Part shown: positions 1 to 8,212 of the stretch, in pieces
Layout: each line of letters opens with the position of its first letter
How positions within the stretch are numbered: the stretch's first letter is position 1
Assembly (NCBI RefSeq): GCF_002844235.1
Contig: NZ_PGTS01000004.1
Location: 62,001-126,000, forward strand
Reading direction: 5' to 3'
DNA from: Thalassospira povalilytica
GTDB taxonomy: Bacteria; Pseudomonadota; Alphaproteobacteria; Rhodospirillales; Thalassospiraceae
DNA length: 64,000 nucleotides
Notes under the pieces: generated by a model
Told to the model about the DNA's origin: nothing
Database searches by the model: none
The model's input: only the letters and a program-made list of their open reading frames with translations
Made by a program: the position numbers and the translations under genes

Positions 1-320
1 TTCGCATGTCCGCCTTTACCGACATGCTCGGCCCGACGACCAGCAAGATCATGATGATCATCATCACCACCGGGACCGCCTGCCTTCTGTTTCTTCTGGC
101 CTGGTATTCCGTCGATTATGTGATGTCCCTGATCAAGTCGAACCGCCTGACCCCGGCCTTGCGCATACCGTATTACTTCACCGTCCTCTGGGTTCCGTTC
201 GGTCTGACCGTCACCGGCATCCAGTTCCTGTTTGCCGCTGCAACGAACATCTTCAAACCGGGGACCCATCTGTCCTATCGGGTCGAAGACACGTTCGAAG
301 CCGAAGATCATCACCTGTAA
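1..320 (+). CDS. uehB: TRAP transporter small permease, C-terminal part (UehB-like)
   Basis: The frame is open from the window edge, so the start lies upstream and only the last ~105 residues are visible. They hold two hydrophobic segments (about residues 15-40 and 55-80 of the visible part) and an acidic, His-ending tail, which fits the C-terminal half of a DctQ-type subunit. This subunit sits in the inner membrane beside the large DctM-type channel and couples it to the periplasmic binding protein. The gene is 13 bases upstream of a large TRAP permease gene and in one run with eutABCDE, so I infer the ectoine/hydroxyectoine importer UehABC. The uehA gene should lie just outside the window. 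The family call is firm; the substrate comes from context. Confidence 0.85.
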   Translation, partial: RMSAFTDMLGPTTSKIMMIIITTGTACLLFLLAWYSVDYVMSLIKSNRLTPALRIPYYFTVLWVPFGLTVTGIQFLFAAATNIFKPGTHLSYRVEDTFEAEDHHL

Positions 321-333
321 GGAGGACGGAAAA

Positions 334-1617
334 ATGGATCTTGGAACCTCAATCCTTCTGGTGATGCTGGTCCTGCTGGTACTTGGCTTCCCGATGATGG
401 TACCGCTGGCAACCGCCAGCGTCGTTGCATTCGCCTTTTACATGCCGATCCCGGAACGCATCCTGATTCAGCAAATGGTCACCGGCATTTCGCCCGTGGC
501 CCTGATCGCGGTGCCGATGTTTATCTTTGCCGCCGATATCGTGACAAAGGGCCATACAGCCAATCGGCTGATTGATCTTGCCATGACATTTGTCGGTCAT
601 GTGCGTGGCGGTCTTGCTGTGACCACCGCCCTTGGCTGTACGCTGTTTGGCGCGGTATCGGGCTCGACCCAGGCAACCGTTGTTGCAATGGGGGGACCGC
701 TGCGTCCCAAGATGCTCAAGGCCGGCTACGAAGACAAATTCGCCATGGCCCTGATCATCAATGCCAGTGACATTGCCTTTTTGATCCCGCCATCAATCGG
801 CATGATCGTGTTTGGTGTGGTTGGCAAGGTTTCGATTGGCGAGCTGTTCCTCGCGGGGATTGGTCCGGGCATTCTGATCCTGATCATGTTCTCGCTTTAC
901 TGCATGTATTACGCCAAAAAGAACAATATCCCGACCATCCCGCGCATGACCTGGGCGGAACGCGGACGGGCCGTGATCAATGCCGGTCCGGCGATCATGT
1001 TCCCGGTTCTGATTGTCGGGGGCATCTATCTGGGTTGGGTCAGCCCGACCGAGGTCGCAGCCGTCGCCGTGGTTTATGCAATCATTCTTGAAGTTCTGAT
1101 CTTCAAATCGGTCAAATGGTCCGAATTGCTTGAAATTGCGCGCTCCACCGGCCTGATTACCGCAGTTGTGTTTATTCTGGTTGGCGCTGGAACAACATTC
1201 TCGTTTGTCATTTCCTTTGCTCAGATCCCGCAGCATGTCATTGGTGCGCTGGGTCTTGAAGGTGCCAACCCCTACATCATTCTGGCCGCCATCTGCATCG
1301 CGTTCTTTATCGGTTGCATGTTTGTCGACCCGATTGTCGTCATTCTGGTTCTGACACCGATCTTCATGCCGCTGGTCAATCAGGCCGGTCTTGATCCGGT
1401 TCTGGTCGGCACACTGGTAACACTTCAGGTCGCGATCGGATCGGCGACACCACCATTCGGGTGCGATATCTTTACGGCCATCGCGATCTTCAGGCGACCC
1501 TATGCCGAGGTCATTCGCGGGACGCCACCGTTCATTTTCATGCTGCTGCTGGCAGCGGTGATTCTGATTTTCGTTCCGCAGATCGCGTTGTTCCTGCCTG
1601 AACTGGCGTTCCGTTAA
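334..1617 (+). CDS. uehC: TRAP transporter large permease (UehC-like, DctM family)
   Basis: A 427-residue, very hydrophobic protein of normal DctM length, with many membrane segments across its length. This is the sodium-driven channel subunit of a TRAP importer. I chose the ATG at 334 because a strong Shine-Dalgarno site (GGAGG, 321-325) precedes it; an upstream in-frame ATG at 232 lies inside the preceding gene. Eight consecutive genes from the small permease to asnR run in the same direction. In bacteria with a known ueh-eut cluster this order belongs to ectoine and 5-hydroxyectoine import, so that substrate is inferred from neighbours. Confidence 0.9.
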   Translation: MDLGTSILLVMLVLLVLGFPMMVPLATASVVAFAFYMPIPERILIQQMVTGISPVALIAVPMFIFAADIVTKGHTANRLIDLAMTFVGHVRGGLAVTTALGCTLFGAVSGSTQATVVAMGGPLRPKMLKAGYEDKFAMALIINASDIAFLIPPSIGMIVFGVVGKVSIGELFLAGIGPGILILIMFSLYCMYYAKKNNIPTIPRMTWAERGRAVINAGPAIMFPVLIVGGIYLGWVSPTEVAAVAVVYAIILEVLIFKSVKWSELLEIARSTGLITAVVFILVGAGTTFSFVISFAQIPQHVIGALGLEGANPYIILAAICIAFFIGCMFVDPIVVILVLTPIFMPLVNQAGLDPVLVGTLVTLQVAIGSATPPFGCDIFTAIAIFRRPYAEVIRGTPPFIFMLLLAAVILIFVPQIALFLPELAFR

Positions 1618-1681
1618 CCGACACCAGTCTGGCAGAAACCGGGCACTGTCCCGGAAACAAATTCGACAGCATGTGAAACCC

Positions 1682-1715
1682 GGGGCGGTCCCGATCAAAA
1701 CATAAAGACCGCCCC
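1682..1715 (+). other. Stem-loop between uehC and eutA
   Basis: A perfect 9-base inverted repeat (GGGGCGGTC 1682-1690, GACCGCCCC 1707-1715) encloses a 16-base A-rich loop, 65 bases after uehC ends and 19 before the eutA start. A weaker hairpin (CCGGG/CCCGG, 1639-1654) precedes it. No T-run follows, so it is more likely an mRNA processing or stability element than a full terminator. It would separate the transporter part of the message from the catabolic part. Confidence 0.6.
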
Positions 1716-1734
1716 ATCCATGGAGTTCAGGACG

Positions 1735-2520
1735 ATGTCCGTATCCCCAGCGGTCACGCCAGAGCCGGTAGACCTGCCCTATTTTCCTGATCCGGTCGGA
1801 CCGGCGGGCAAGATTGGGCTGATCACACTGGCGACTGACTTCAACAGCGAGGATGACCTGCGCGGCATCCTGCCAGCCGATATTCGTCTGTTCACCACCC
1901 GGATTGAAAATGCCAATCCGGTCACGGTCGAAAACCTGCGTGCGATGGCCGATGACCTGCCACGCGCGGCGCGCACCTTGCTGCCCGGATACGGGGTGGA
2001 TGTTGCGATATTTGGCTGTACGTCGGGCACGGCTGTCACCGGTTCGGAACGGATCGCGTCCCTGATCCATCAGGGGATGCCCGGTGTAAAGGTCACCAAC
2101 CCGCTTCTTGCCGGTGAATTGGCCCTGCGCGCAGTAAAGGCGCAAAAAATTGCCATCCTGACCCCCTATGTTGCCGACGTTACCCGCTCGGTCGCCGACG
2201 GCTTTGCCGCACAGGGTTTCAAGGCCACCCGTCTGATGGGGTTTGGCCTTGATAGCGATCAGGACATGACCGCACTGCCCCCGGGCATTCTGCTTGAAGC
2301 AGCCCTTAAGGCCGACACACCCGATGCGGATGCAGTTTTCATTTCCTGCACGGCCATTCGGTCAGCCGAAATCGCCGCCGAGGCTGAAAAGAAACTCGGC
2401 AAGCCGGTGATCACCAGCAATCAGGCCCTGATCTGGCATGCGCTGCATCTGCTTGGCTATGACAAACCGGTCACGGGGTTCGGAACCCTGTTTGACCATG
2501 CCCCGCAACCCGAAGAATAA
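1735..2520 (+). CDS. eutA: EutA, Asp/Glu racemase-family protein of ectoine degradation
   Basis: A protein of about 261 residues from the aspartate/glutamate/hydantoin racemase and maleate isomerase superfamily. Two cysteine motifs typical of that fold are present: FGCTSG (Cys95) and ISCTAI (Cys205). EutA is found in ectoine/hydroxyectoine clusters and is thought to act in the hydroxyectoine branch, possibly in stereochemical inversion; its exact reaction is not settled. I prefer the ATG at 1735, with GGAG at 1722-1725, over the in-frame ATG at 1720. The eutB gene starts 12 bases after this one. The identification rests on the family plus the complete eutABCDE order. Confidence 0.88.
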   Translation: MSVSPAVTPEPVDLPYFPDPVGPAGKIGLITLATDFNSEDDLRGILPADIRLFTTRIENANPVTVENLRAMADDLPRAARTLLPGYGVDVAIFGCTSGTAVTGSERIASLIHQGMPGVKVTNPLLAGELALRAVKAQKIAILTPYVADVTRSVADGFAAQGFKATRLMGFGLDSDQDMTALPPGILLEAALKADTPDADAVFISCTAIRSAEIAAEAEKKLGKPVITSNQALIWHALHLLGYDKPVTGFGTLFDHAPQPEE

Positions 2521-2532
2521 GTCGAGGTCGCC

Positions 2533-3522
2533 ATGAAAGACCCCATCACATTTGCTGATGTTCTTTCTGCCCGCAAAACCATTGCGGGTCATGTGATCCA
2601 TACGCCATTGCGTCCCTCTACCGCCCTGTCCGAGCGTGTCGGGAGCCCCGTCTGGCTGAAATGCGAACACCAACAATATACCGGAAGCTTCAAGCTGCGC
2701 GGTGCTGCCAACGCTGTCTTGCGCCTCAGCAATGATCAGAAGGCCAAAGGCGTGGTCGGCGTTTCGACCGGCAATTACGGTCGCGCCCTTGCCTATGCCG
2801 CGCGCAATGCCGGGGTGCGGTCGGTCATCTGCATGTCCGAACTGGTGCCAAAGAACAAGGTCGACGGCATTCGCGCCCAAGGGGCCGAAGTCCGCATTAC
2901 CGGACAGTCCCAGGATGAAGCCCAGCTTGAAGTCGACCGTCTGGTCAAGGAAGACGGCATGACCATGCTGCCGCCCTTTGATCATGCCGACATCATTGCC
3001 GGTCAGGGCACGCTTGGACTTGAAGTCATCGAAGCCCTTCCCGATGTCGATACCCTTCTGGTGCCGTTGTCTGGCGGCGGGCTTCTGGCCGGGGTTGCGC
3101 TGGTGGCGAAATCGATCAATCCGGCCATCCGGGTGGTCGGCATTTCGATGGAACGCGGCTGCGCAATGATCACAAGCCTTCAGGAAGGCAAACCAACCGC
3201 TGTTCGGGAATTGCCGACATTGGCCGACAGTCTTGGCGGCGGCATTGGCGAAAACAACCAGTACACATTCGATATGTGCGCCGATCTGACCGATGACTTT
3301 GTTCTGGTCAACGAAGCCCAGATCGCAGACGGCATTCGTGCGGCCTATCACGATGATCAACAGGTGATCGAAGGATCAGGCGCCGTTGGCATCGCCGCCC
3401 TGCGCGCCGGTCTGGTGGATAACCCCGGACGGACTGTTGTCCTGACCACGGGCTGCAACATCGATATGGAATTGCACAAACGCATTGCCGGCGGCGAAGA
3501 CGTCGACCTGATGGCGGAGTAA
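2533..3522 (+). CDS. eutB: EutB, threonine dehydratase-like enzyme (hydroxyectoine branch)
   Basis: A 329-residue fold-type II PLP enzyme. The Schiff-base lysine is in GSFKLRG (Lys54), and a glycine-rich phosphate loop (SGGGLLAG) lies near residue 180. The length matches catabolic threonine/serine dehydratases without a C-terminal regulatory domain. EutB has been proposed to remove water and ammonia from the 3-hydroxylated diaminobutyrate derivative formed from hydroxyectoine. GAGG in the short gap after eutA serves as ribosome site. It is followed after 5 bases by eutC, so the two are probably translated together. Confidence 0.9.
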   Translation: MKDPITFADVLSARKTIAGHVIHTPLRPSTALSERVGSPVWLKCEHQQYTGSFKLRGAANAVLRLSNDQKAKGVVGVSTGNYGRALAYAARNAGVRSVICMSELVPKNKVDGIRAQGAEVRITGQSQDEAQLEVDRLVKEDGMTMLPPFDHADIIAGQGTLGLEVIEALPDVDTLLVPLSGGGLLAGVALVAKSINPAIRVVGISMERGCAMITSLQEGKPTAVRELPTLADSLGGGIGENNQYTFDMCADLTDDFVLVNEAQIADGIRAAYHDDQQVIEGSGAVGIAALRAGLVDNPGRTVVLTTGCNIDMELHKRIAGGEDVDLMAE

Positions 3523-3527
3523 CCGAT

Positions 3528-4520
3528 ATGCCCAAAATCAGAATTCTGACCGAAAGCGATCTTCGCAACGTCATCGATCTTGATCGTGATGCGATCAAAT
3601 GCGTTGAAGATGCCTTTGACGCACTGGCGACCAAGGATGTGCGCATGCCGCCGATCCTGCGCCTTGATATCGAAGATCATAATGGCGAGGTCGATGTCAA
3701 AACCGCCTATGTACCGGGGCTCGACAGCTTTGCCATCAAGATCAGCCCGGGCTTCTTTGACAATCCCAAACTGGGCCTGCCATCGGTCAATGGCATGATG
3801 AACCTGTTTTCATCAAAAACCGGCATGCTTGAGGCCGTCCTGCTTGATAACGGCTATCTGACCGATGTGCGAACAGCAGCCGCGGGCGGCGTTGCCGCGC
3901 ACCATCTTGCGCGAAAGGATGCCAAACATGCCGCCATCTTTGGGGCCGGTGTGCAGGCCCGCCTGCAACTCAAGGCGCTGACACTGGTGCGCGATATCAC
4001 CTCTGCCACCATTTGGGCCCGTGACATCGCCAAGGCCGAAGCATGTGCCAAAAAGGCGTCGCTTGAACTGGGGATCCCGGTATCGGCCACCGATGATGGC
4101 AAGGAGGCCGCATCGAACGCCGATATCATCGTCACCACAACCCCGGCCCGTGAACCGGTCTTGATGGCCGACTGGATTGCACCGGGCACCCATGTCACGG
4201 CCATGGGATCGGATGCCGAACATAAAAACGAAGTTGATCCGGCCCTGATCGGCAGGGCGGATCTTTATGTCTGCGACAGTCAGGCACAGACCAGCATCCT
4301 TGGCGAACTTCACCACGCCTTGGCTGCCGGGATTGTTGCCCCTGATGCCGCATTCCCCGAACTCGGTCAGATCATCGCCAAATCGGCAACCGGCAGGACA
4401 TCTGCCGCGCAGATTACGGTCTGTGACCTGACCGGAACCGGTGTCCAGGACACCGCAATCGCCACCCTCGCCCGTCAACGCTGCGACTTGGTCGCTGCTG
4501 GCGTCGAGATTTCGTCTTAA
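3528..4520 (+). CDS. eutC: EutC, ornithine cyclodeaminase-like enzyme
   Basis: A 330-residue member of the ornithine cyclodeaminase/mu-crystallin family. The Rossmann-type nucleotide-binding motif GAGVQARLQ lies near residue 140, followed by the usual NAD(P)-binding half. In ectoine clusters EutC is thought to act with EutB in the hydroxyectoine-specific steps. The start lies 5 bases after eutB, with a GGAG at the end of eutB as ribosome site. Without context the protein would only be called a cyclodeaminase or an imine reductase; the order eutA-B-C-D-E makes EutC the best name. Confidence 0.9.
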   Translation: MPKIRILTESDLRNVIDLDRDAIKCVEDAFDALATKDVRMPPILRLDIEDHNGEVDVKTAYVPGLDSFAIKISPGFFDNPKLGLPSVNGMMNLFSSKTGMLEAVLLDNGYLTDVRTAAAGGVAAHHLARKDAKHAAIFGAGVQARLQLKALTLVRDITSATIWARDIAKAEACAKKASLELGIPVSATDDGKEAASNADIIVTTTPAREPVLMADWIAPGTHVTAMGSDAEHKNEVDPALIGRADLYVCDSQAQTSILGELHHALAAGIVAPDAAFPELGQIIAKSATGRTSAAQITVCDLTGTGVQDTAIATLARQRCDLVAAGVEISS

Positions 4521-4577
4521 TAACACAAGGACAATGGGTCAGGAAAAACTGAAACCCGCCTTTTTTGGAGGCCTGCG

Positions 4578-5759
4578 ATGAGCCAGGTTGAATTGAATTT
4601 CACGCGCGAGGAATATGCCGAGCGTCTGGAGAAAACCAAAAACGCCATGGTGGAAAGGGGCATCGATCTTTTGATCGTCACCGATCCGTCAAACATGGCC
4701 TGGCTGACCGGCTATGACGGCTGGTCCTTTTATGTCCATCAATGTGTGCTTGTCCCGATCGAAGATGATCCGATCTGGTTCGGGCGATCCCAGGATGCCA
4801 ACGGGGCAAAGCGCACGGTCTATATGACCCATGATCGCATCATCCCCTATGCCGATTACTATGTGCAATCGACGACCCATCACCCGATGGATTACCTGTC
4901 CGAGGTCATCGAACATCGCGGCTGGGCAAGTCGCCGTATCGGCGTGGAAATGGATAACTACTATTTCTCGGCCAAGGCGTTCCTTCAACTTCAGACCCAT
5001 CTGCCCAATGCCAAGTTTTCCGATGCCACCGCACTGGTAAACTGGCAGCGCGCGGTAAAATCCGAGACCGAAATTTTCTATATGCGTCAGGCCGCCCGCA
5101 TTGTTGAAAACATGCATGAACGCATTTTCGAAATTGTCGAACCGGGCATGCGCAAGAACGAACTGGTTGCCGAAATCTTCCGTACCGGGATTGCCGGGAT
5201 TGACGGTATTGGCGGTGATTATCCGGCGATCGTGCCGTTGCTGCCATCCGGGCAGGATGCCAGTGCGCCGCATCTGACCTGGGATGAAAAGCCCATCCCC
5301 GGCGATGCCGGAACCTTTTTCGAGATCGCGGGTTGCTACAAACGCTATCACGCGCCCTTGTCACGCACGATCTTCCTTGGCGATCCGGATCAACGGTTCC
5401 TTGACGCCGAAAGTGCACTGATCGAAGGCCTTCAGGCCGGGCTCGAAGCCGCCAAGCCGGGCAACGTTTGCGAAGACATCGCCCTTGCCTTCTTTGGTGT
5501 GCTTCAGAAATTCGGCATCGAAAAAGACAGCCGCTGTGGCTATCCGATCGGGCTGTCCTATCCGCCGGACTGGGGCGAACGCACCATGAGCCTGCGTCCC
5601 GGTGATCGCACGGTCCTTGAACCGGGCATGACATTCCACTTCATGCCCGGTCTCTGGTTTGATGACTGGGGGATCGAGATCACCGAAAGCATGATGATCA
5701 CGGAAACCGGCAGCAAAACACTGACCAGCTATCCGCGTCAGCTGTTTGTAAAGAACTAA
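4578..5759 (+). CDS. eutD: EutD/DoeA, ectoine hydrolase (M24 fold)
   Basis: A 393-residue protein of the M24 aminopeptidase P/creatinase fold: an N-terminal creatinase-like domain (about 1-150) and a C-terminal pita-bread domain. It opens the ectoine ring to N-acetyl-diaminobutyrate. The usual two-metal ligands of M24 peptidases are not conserved. The DxG...D positions read FEIAG (Glu249) and YHAPLSRT, and the HG motif reads GYPIGL (Tyr322). This is how creatinase and ectoine hydrolases differ from true peptidases, so a metal-independent hydrolase is likely. A clear GGAGG stands upstream of the ATG, and the gene follows eutC by 57 bases. Confidence 0.92.
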   Translation: MSQVELNFTREEYAERLEKTKNAMVERGIDLLIVTDPSNMAWLTGYDGWSFYVHQCVLVPIEDDPIWFGRSQDANGAKRTVYMTHDRIIPYADYYVQSTTHHPMDYLSEVIEHRGWASRRIGVEMDNYYFSAKAFLQLQTHLPNAKFSDATALVNWQRAVKSETEIFYMRQAARIVENMHERIFEIVEPGMRKNELVAEIFRTGIAGIDGIGGDYPAIVPLLPSGQDASAPHLTWDEKPIPGDAGTFFEIAGCYKRYHAPLSRTIFLGDPDQRFLDAESALIEGLQAGLEAAKPGNVCEDIALAFFGVLQKFGIEKDSRCGYPIGLSYPPDWGERTMSLRPGDRTVLEPGMTFHFMPGLWFDDWGIEITESMMITETGSKTLTSYPRQLFVKN

Positions 5760-5771
5760 GCCAAAAGCCGC

Positions 5772-5809
5772 ACCGGGCCGCGCCATCGACTTACGATGCG
5801 GGGCCCGGT
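5772..5809 (+). other. Stem-loop between eutD and eutE
   Basis: Outer arms ACCGGGCC (5772-5779) and GGCCCGGT (5802-5809) are perfectly complementary, and an inner pair CATCG/CGATG (5784-5788, 5794-5798) closes a 5-base loop. It starts 12 bases after the eutD stop and has no T-run. I read it as an intercistronic RNA element, not a terminator, because eutE continues in the same direction. Confidence 0.6.
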
Positions 5810-5860
5810 TGCCCGATATCAAAGCCCGTACAAGACGGTCGCAGGACCAAGGACACGACC

Positions 5861-6859
5861 ATGACAAAACCATCCCCCATCAGCCCGACGATCCCCCTTG
5901 ATCAGGATGGCGTGCATCACGGCTTTTTAAAACTGCCCTATTCGCGCGACGATTCCGCCTGGGGCGCTGTGATGATCCCGATTACCGTTATCCAGAACGG
6001 CGATGGCCCGACCGCCCTTTTGACCGGCGGCAACCATGGTGACGAATATGAAGGGCTGGTTTCGCTGTTCAAACTGGCAGGATCACTTCAACCATCCAAC
6101 ATTACCGGTCGCGTCATTATCCTGCCGGCCATGAATTATCCGGCCTTTCGCAATGCATCGCGCACGTCGCCCATTGATGCCGGCAACCTCAATCGCAGCT
6201 TCCCGGGCAAACCAGACGGAACCGTGACCCAGAAGATCGCCGATTACGTTTTCCGCCATCTGGTGCCGATGGCCGATATCGTTCTCGATATCCATTCCGG
6301 CGGCAAGACGCTTGATTTCATTCCATTTGCAGCTGCCCACGTCCTGCCTGACAAGGAACAGGAAGCCCGGTGTGTCGCCGCGATGAAGGCATTTGGTGCC
6401 CCCTATGCCATGATGATGCTTGAACTTGATGCGGTTGGCATGTTTGACACTGTGGTCGAGGAAGCCGGTAAAACCTTTGTCACCACCGAACTCGGTGGGG
6501 GTGGTTCAACCACGGCCGAACGGGTGGCGATTGCCGATCGCGGGGTGCGCAATCTTCTGATCCATGCCGGGATCATGACCGGTGACATTGAACCGGCCCC
6601 GTCGGGGACCACCATGCTCGATATGCCCGATGACAGCTGCTTTGTCGCATCCGAGGCCACCGGGCTGTTCGAACCCTGTGTCGATCTGGGTGCAATGGTC
6701 AAAAAGGGCGATCTGATCGCACGCATTTATGATGTTGAACGCACCGGCACGCCGCCGCGCGAATATCACGCGGCCCGTGACGGCATTCTGTCATGTCGCC
6801 ATTTCCCCGGACTTATCAAGACTGGCGACTGCCTGGCAGTGATTGCAAAGGTACTCTGA
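5861..6859 (+). CDS. eutE: EutE/DoeB, N-acetyl-diaminobutyrate deacetylase
   Basis: A 332-residue zinc hydrolase of the succinylglutamate desuccinylase/aspartoacylase family. The zinc ligands are visible: NHGDE (His59, Glu62) and DIHSGG (His145). It removes the acetyl group from N-alpha-acetyl-2,4-diaminobutyrate, the product of ectoine ring opening, giving diaminobutyrate that can go on to aspartate. The ATG at 5861 has AAGGA about 10 bases upstream. The next gene begins one base after this stop, so eutE and asnR are tightly linked. The diaminobutyrate transaminase and semialdehyde dehydrogenase genes are not in the window. Confidence 0.92.
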   Translation: MTKPSPISPTIPLDQDGVHHGFLKLPYSRDDSAWGAVMIPITVIQNGDGPTALLTGGNHGDEYEGLVSLFKLAGSLQPSNITGRVIILPAMNYPAFRNASRTSPIDAGNLNRSFPGKPDGTVTQKIADYVFRHLVPMADIVLDIHSGGKTLDFIPFAAAHVLPDKEQEARCVAAMKAFGAPYAMMMLELDAVGMFDTVVEEAGKTFVTTELGGGGSTTAERVAIADRGVRNLLIHAGIMTGDIEPAPSGTTMLDMPDDSCFVASEATGLFEPCVDLGAMVKKGDLIARIYDVERTGTPPREYHAARDGILSCRHFPGLIKTGDCLAVIAKVL

Positions 6860-6860
6860 C

Positions 6861-7352
6861 ATGATCAGGCTGGATGAGCTGGATCTGAAAATCCTTAAAA
6901 CCCTGCAACGCGAAGGGCGCATCACCAAGGTCAAACTGGCCGAGGCGGTGAACCTTTCGCCCAGCCCGTGCTGGGAACGTTTGAAACGCCTTGAAGACCT
7001 TGGCGTTATTTCGGGATATCACGCCCATCTCAACCTTGAAAAGCTGGTCAAACCGACACTGGTGATGACCGAAGTCACCCTGCGTCATCATCAGCATGCC
7101 GATTTCGAAATTTTCGAAAAGGCCGTGCAGGACATCCCCGAAATCATCGAATGCTATGCGCTGGGTGGCGGGGTTGATTACATGCTCAAGGTGCTTTGTC
7201 ATGACGTTGATGCCTATCAACGTCTGATCGACCGGTTGCTGGTGTCCGATATCGGGATTGACCGGTATTTCACCTATATCGTGACCAAAAAGGTCAAAAC
7301 CACCGCCATCATCCCGGTCGAAAACCTGGTCGAGCCCCCCGAACGGCGATAA
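6861..7352 (+). CDS. asnR: AsnR/DoeX, Lrp/AsnC regulator of ectoine degradation
   Basis: A 163-residue Lrp/AsnC protein: an N-terminal winged helix-turn-helix (about 1-60, beginning LDELDLKILKTLQREGR) and a C-terminal effector-sensing domain. The position directly after eutE matches asnR/doeX in other ectoine clusters, where it responds to pathway intermediates such as acetyl-diaminobutyrate or diaminobutyrate. I use the ATG at 6861; an earlier TTG would overlap eutE. The MocR/GntR-type EnuR regulator often found at the other end of these clusters would lie outside the window. Confidence 0.88.
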   Translation: MIRLDELDLKILKTLQREGRITKVKLAEAVNLSPSPCWERLKRLEDLGVISGYHAHLNLEKLVKPTLVMTEVTLRHHQHADFEIFEKAVQDIPEIIECYALGGGVDYMLKVLCHDVDAYQRLIDRLLVSDIGIDRYFTYIVTKKVKTTAIIPVENLVEPPERR

Positions 7353-7414
7353 GTGCGTGAATATTCCTGGTTATGGGCGTTTGAAACGTCTTAACAGTCA
7401 GGGATTATGATATC

Positions 7415-7442
7415 GCGGGCAATCCCCAACCGGATTGCCTGC
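7415..7442. other. Stem-loop between asnR and the EamA gene
   Basis: Arms GCGGGCAATCC (7415-7425) and GGATTGCCTGC (7432-7442) pair over 11 positions with one G-T pair and a 6-base loop, 62 bases after asnR. No T-run follows. It may end or process the eut transcript, or lie in the leader of the EamA gene that starts at 7469. Confidence 0.45.
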
Positions 7443-7468
7443 ATACACGCATTTGGCAGGATAAACCG

Positions 7469-7906
7469 ATGAAAGAAGTAATCGACAGTTGGCAACTCTG
7501 GGCCGGGCTTGCGGCCTGTTTTGCCGCATTAACAGCAATCTTTGCCAAGGTCGGGGTGGCCAATATCAATTCCGATTTCGCAACCTTCGTCCGCACCATC
7601 ATCATATTGATCATGGTTTGGGTGATCATGCTGACCAAGGGAGCCTGGGAAAATCCGGCCACCATATCGGCGAAAACCTGGTATTTCCTGATCCTGTCGG
7701 GATTGGCGACCGGTGCGTCATGGCTGTGTTATTTCCGCGCTCTTAAAATCGGCGAAGCCGCCAAGGTGGCCCCGATTGACAAGCTCAGCGTCGTTCTGGT
7801 TGCGGTGTTTGGCGCGATCTTCCTGGGTGAAAAACTGACCATGGTCAGCTGGCTGGGTGTCGCCATGATCGGTAGTGGTGCCGCCCTGATCGCCTGGCGG
7901 GGATAG
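7469..7906 (+). CDS. Half-size EamA/DMT permease
   Basis: A 145-residue membrane protein with one EamA domain, about half of a normal ten-helix drug/metabolite transporter. Four to five hydrophobic segments cover nearly the whole chain, and the pattern near residues 100-140 (APIDKLSVVLVAVFGAIFLGEKL) is typical of the family. Half-size members are thought to work as dimers. The ATG at 7469 has AGGA upstream. It stands alone between the ectoine cluster and a convergent operon, so its substrate cannot be told. Confidence 0.8.
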   Translation: MKEVIDSWQLWAGLAACFAALTAIFAKVGVANINSDFATFVRTIIILIMVWVIMLTKGAWENPATISAKTWYFLILSGLATGASWLCYFRALKIGEAAKVAPIDKLSVVLVAVFGAIFLGEKLTMVSWLGVAMIGSGAALIAWRG

Positions 7907-7938
7907 CATCCCGCCCCCAACCACGAAGCCCTATCCAC

Positions 7939-7969
7939 AAAAAGAGAGGCAGGAACATCTCCCTGCCTC
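7939..7969 (-). terminator. Terminator of the minus-strand TRAP/amidase operon
   Basis: GAGGCAGG (7946-7953) and CCTGCCTC (7962-7969) form an 8-base stem. Read on the minus strand it is followed by CTTTTTG (complement of the A-run at 7939-7943), the form of a Rho-independent terminator. It lies downstream of the minus-strand gene ending at 8027 and may also stop the convergent EamA transcript. Confidence 0.7.
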
Positions 7970-8026
7970 GTCAGTTTGCTCACATCTATCTGTGATCTTC
8001 AGGGTATTGGTATTCCCCTGAACAAA

Positions 8027-8212
8027 TCAGTGTTTGTCTTCGGAATGGCCCATGGCGACACGCCAGATGTCCCAACCGGCAAGCCCGATACAGATCGAAA
8101 CCATGATGGCAAGATCCCAGCGCGGCACATAGGCCACCAGAATGCCGACAAACCCGACCAGAATGACAAACGCCAACAGCGCCATGACACGATTTAAAAG
8201 ACCGCTTTGCAT
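8027..8212 (-). CDS. Small two-helix membrane protein coupled to the amidase
   Basis: A 61-residue protein with two hydrophobic segments (about residues 8-28 and 33-52) and a charged HSEDKH tail. Its ATG overlaps the amidase stop codon (TAATG) and GGAGG precedes it inside the end of the amidase gene, so translation coupling is likely and the gene is real despite its size. It is the last gene before a terminator. I do not recognise a family. Being the last gene of a TRAP/amidase operon, it might help the transporter or simply be an orphan. Confidence 0.65.
   Translation of the reverse strand: MQSGLLNRVMALLAFVILVGFVGILVAYVPRWDLAIMVSICIGLAGWDIWRVAMGHSEDKH

Noticed and set aside
793-2145. A 450-residue open frame on the minus strand across uehC and eutA
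   Set aside because: It is antisense to two clear genes, crosses their boundary and has a His/Arg/Gln/Asp-rich composition unlike a folded protein. It is a by-product of codon usage.
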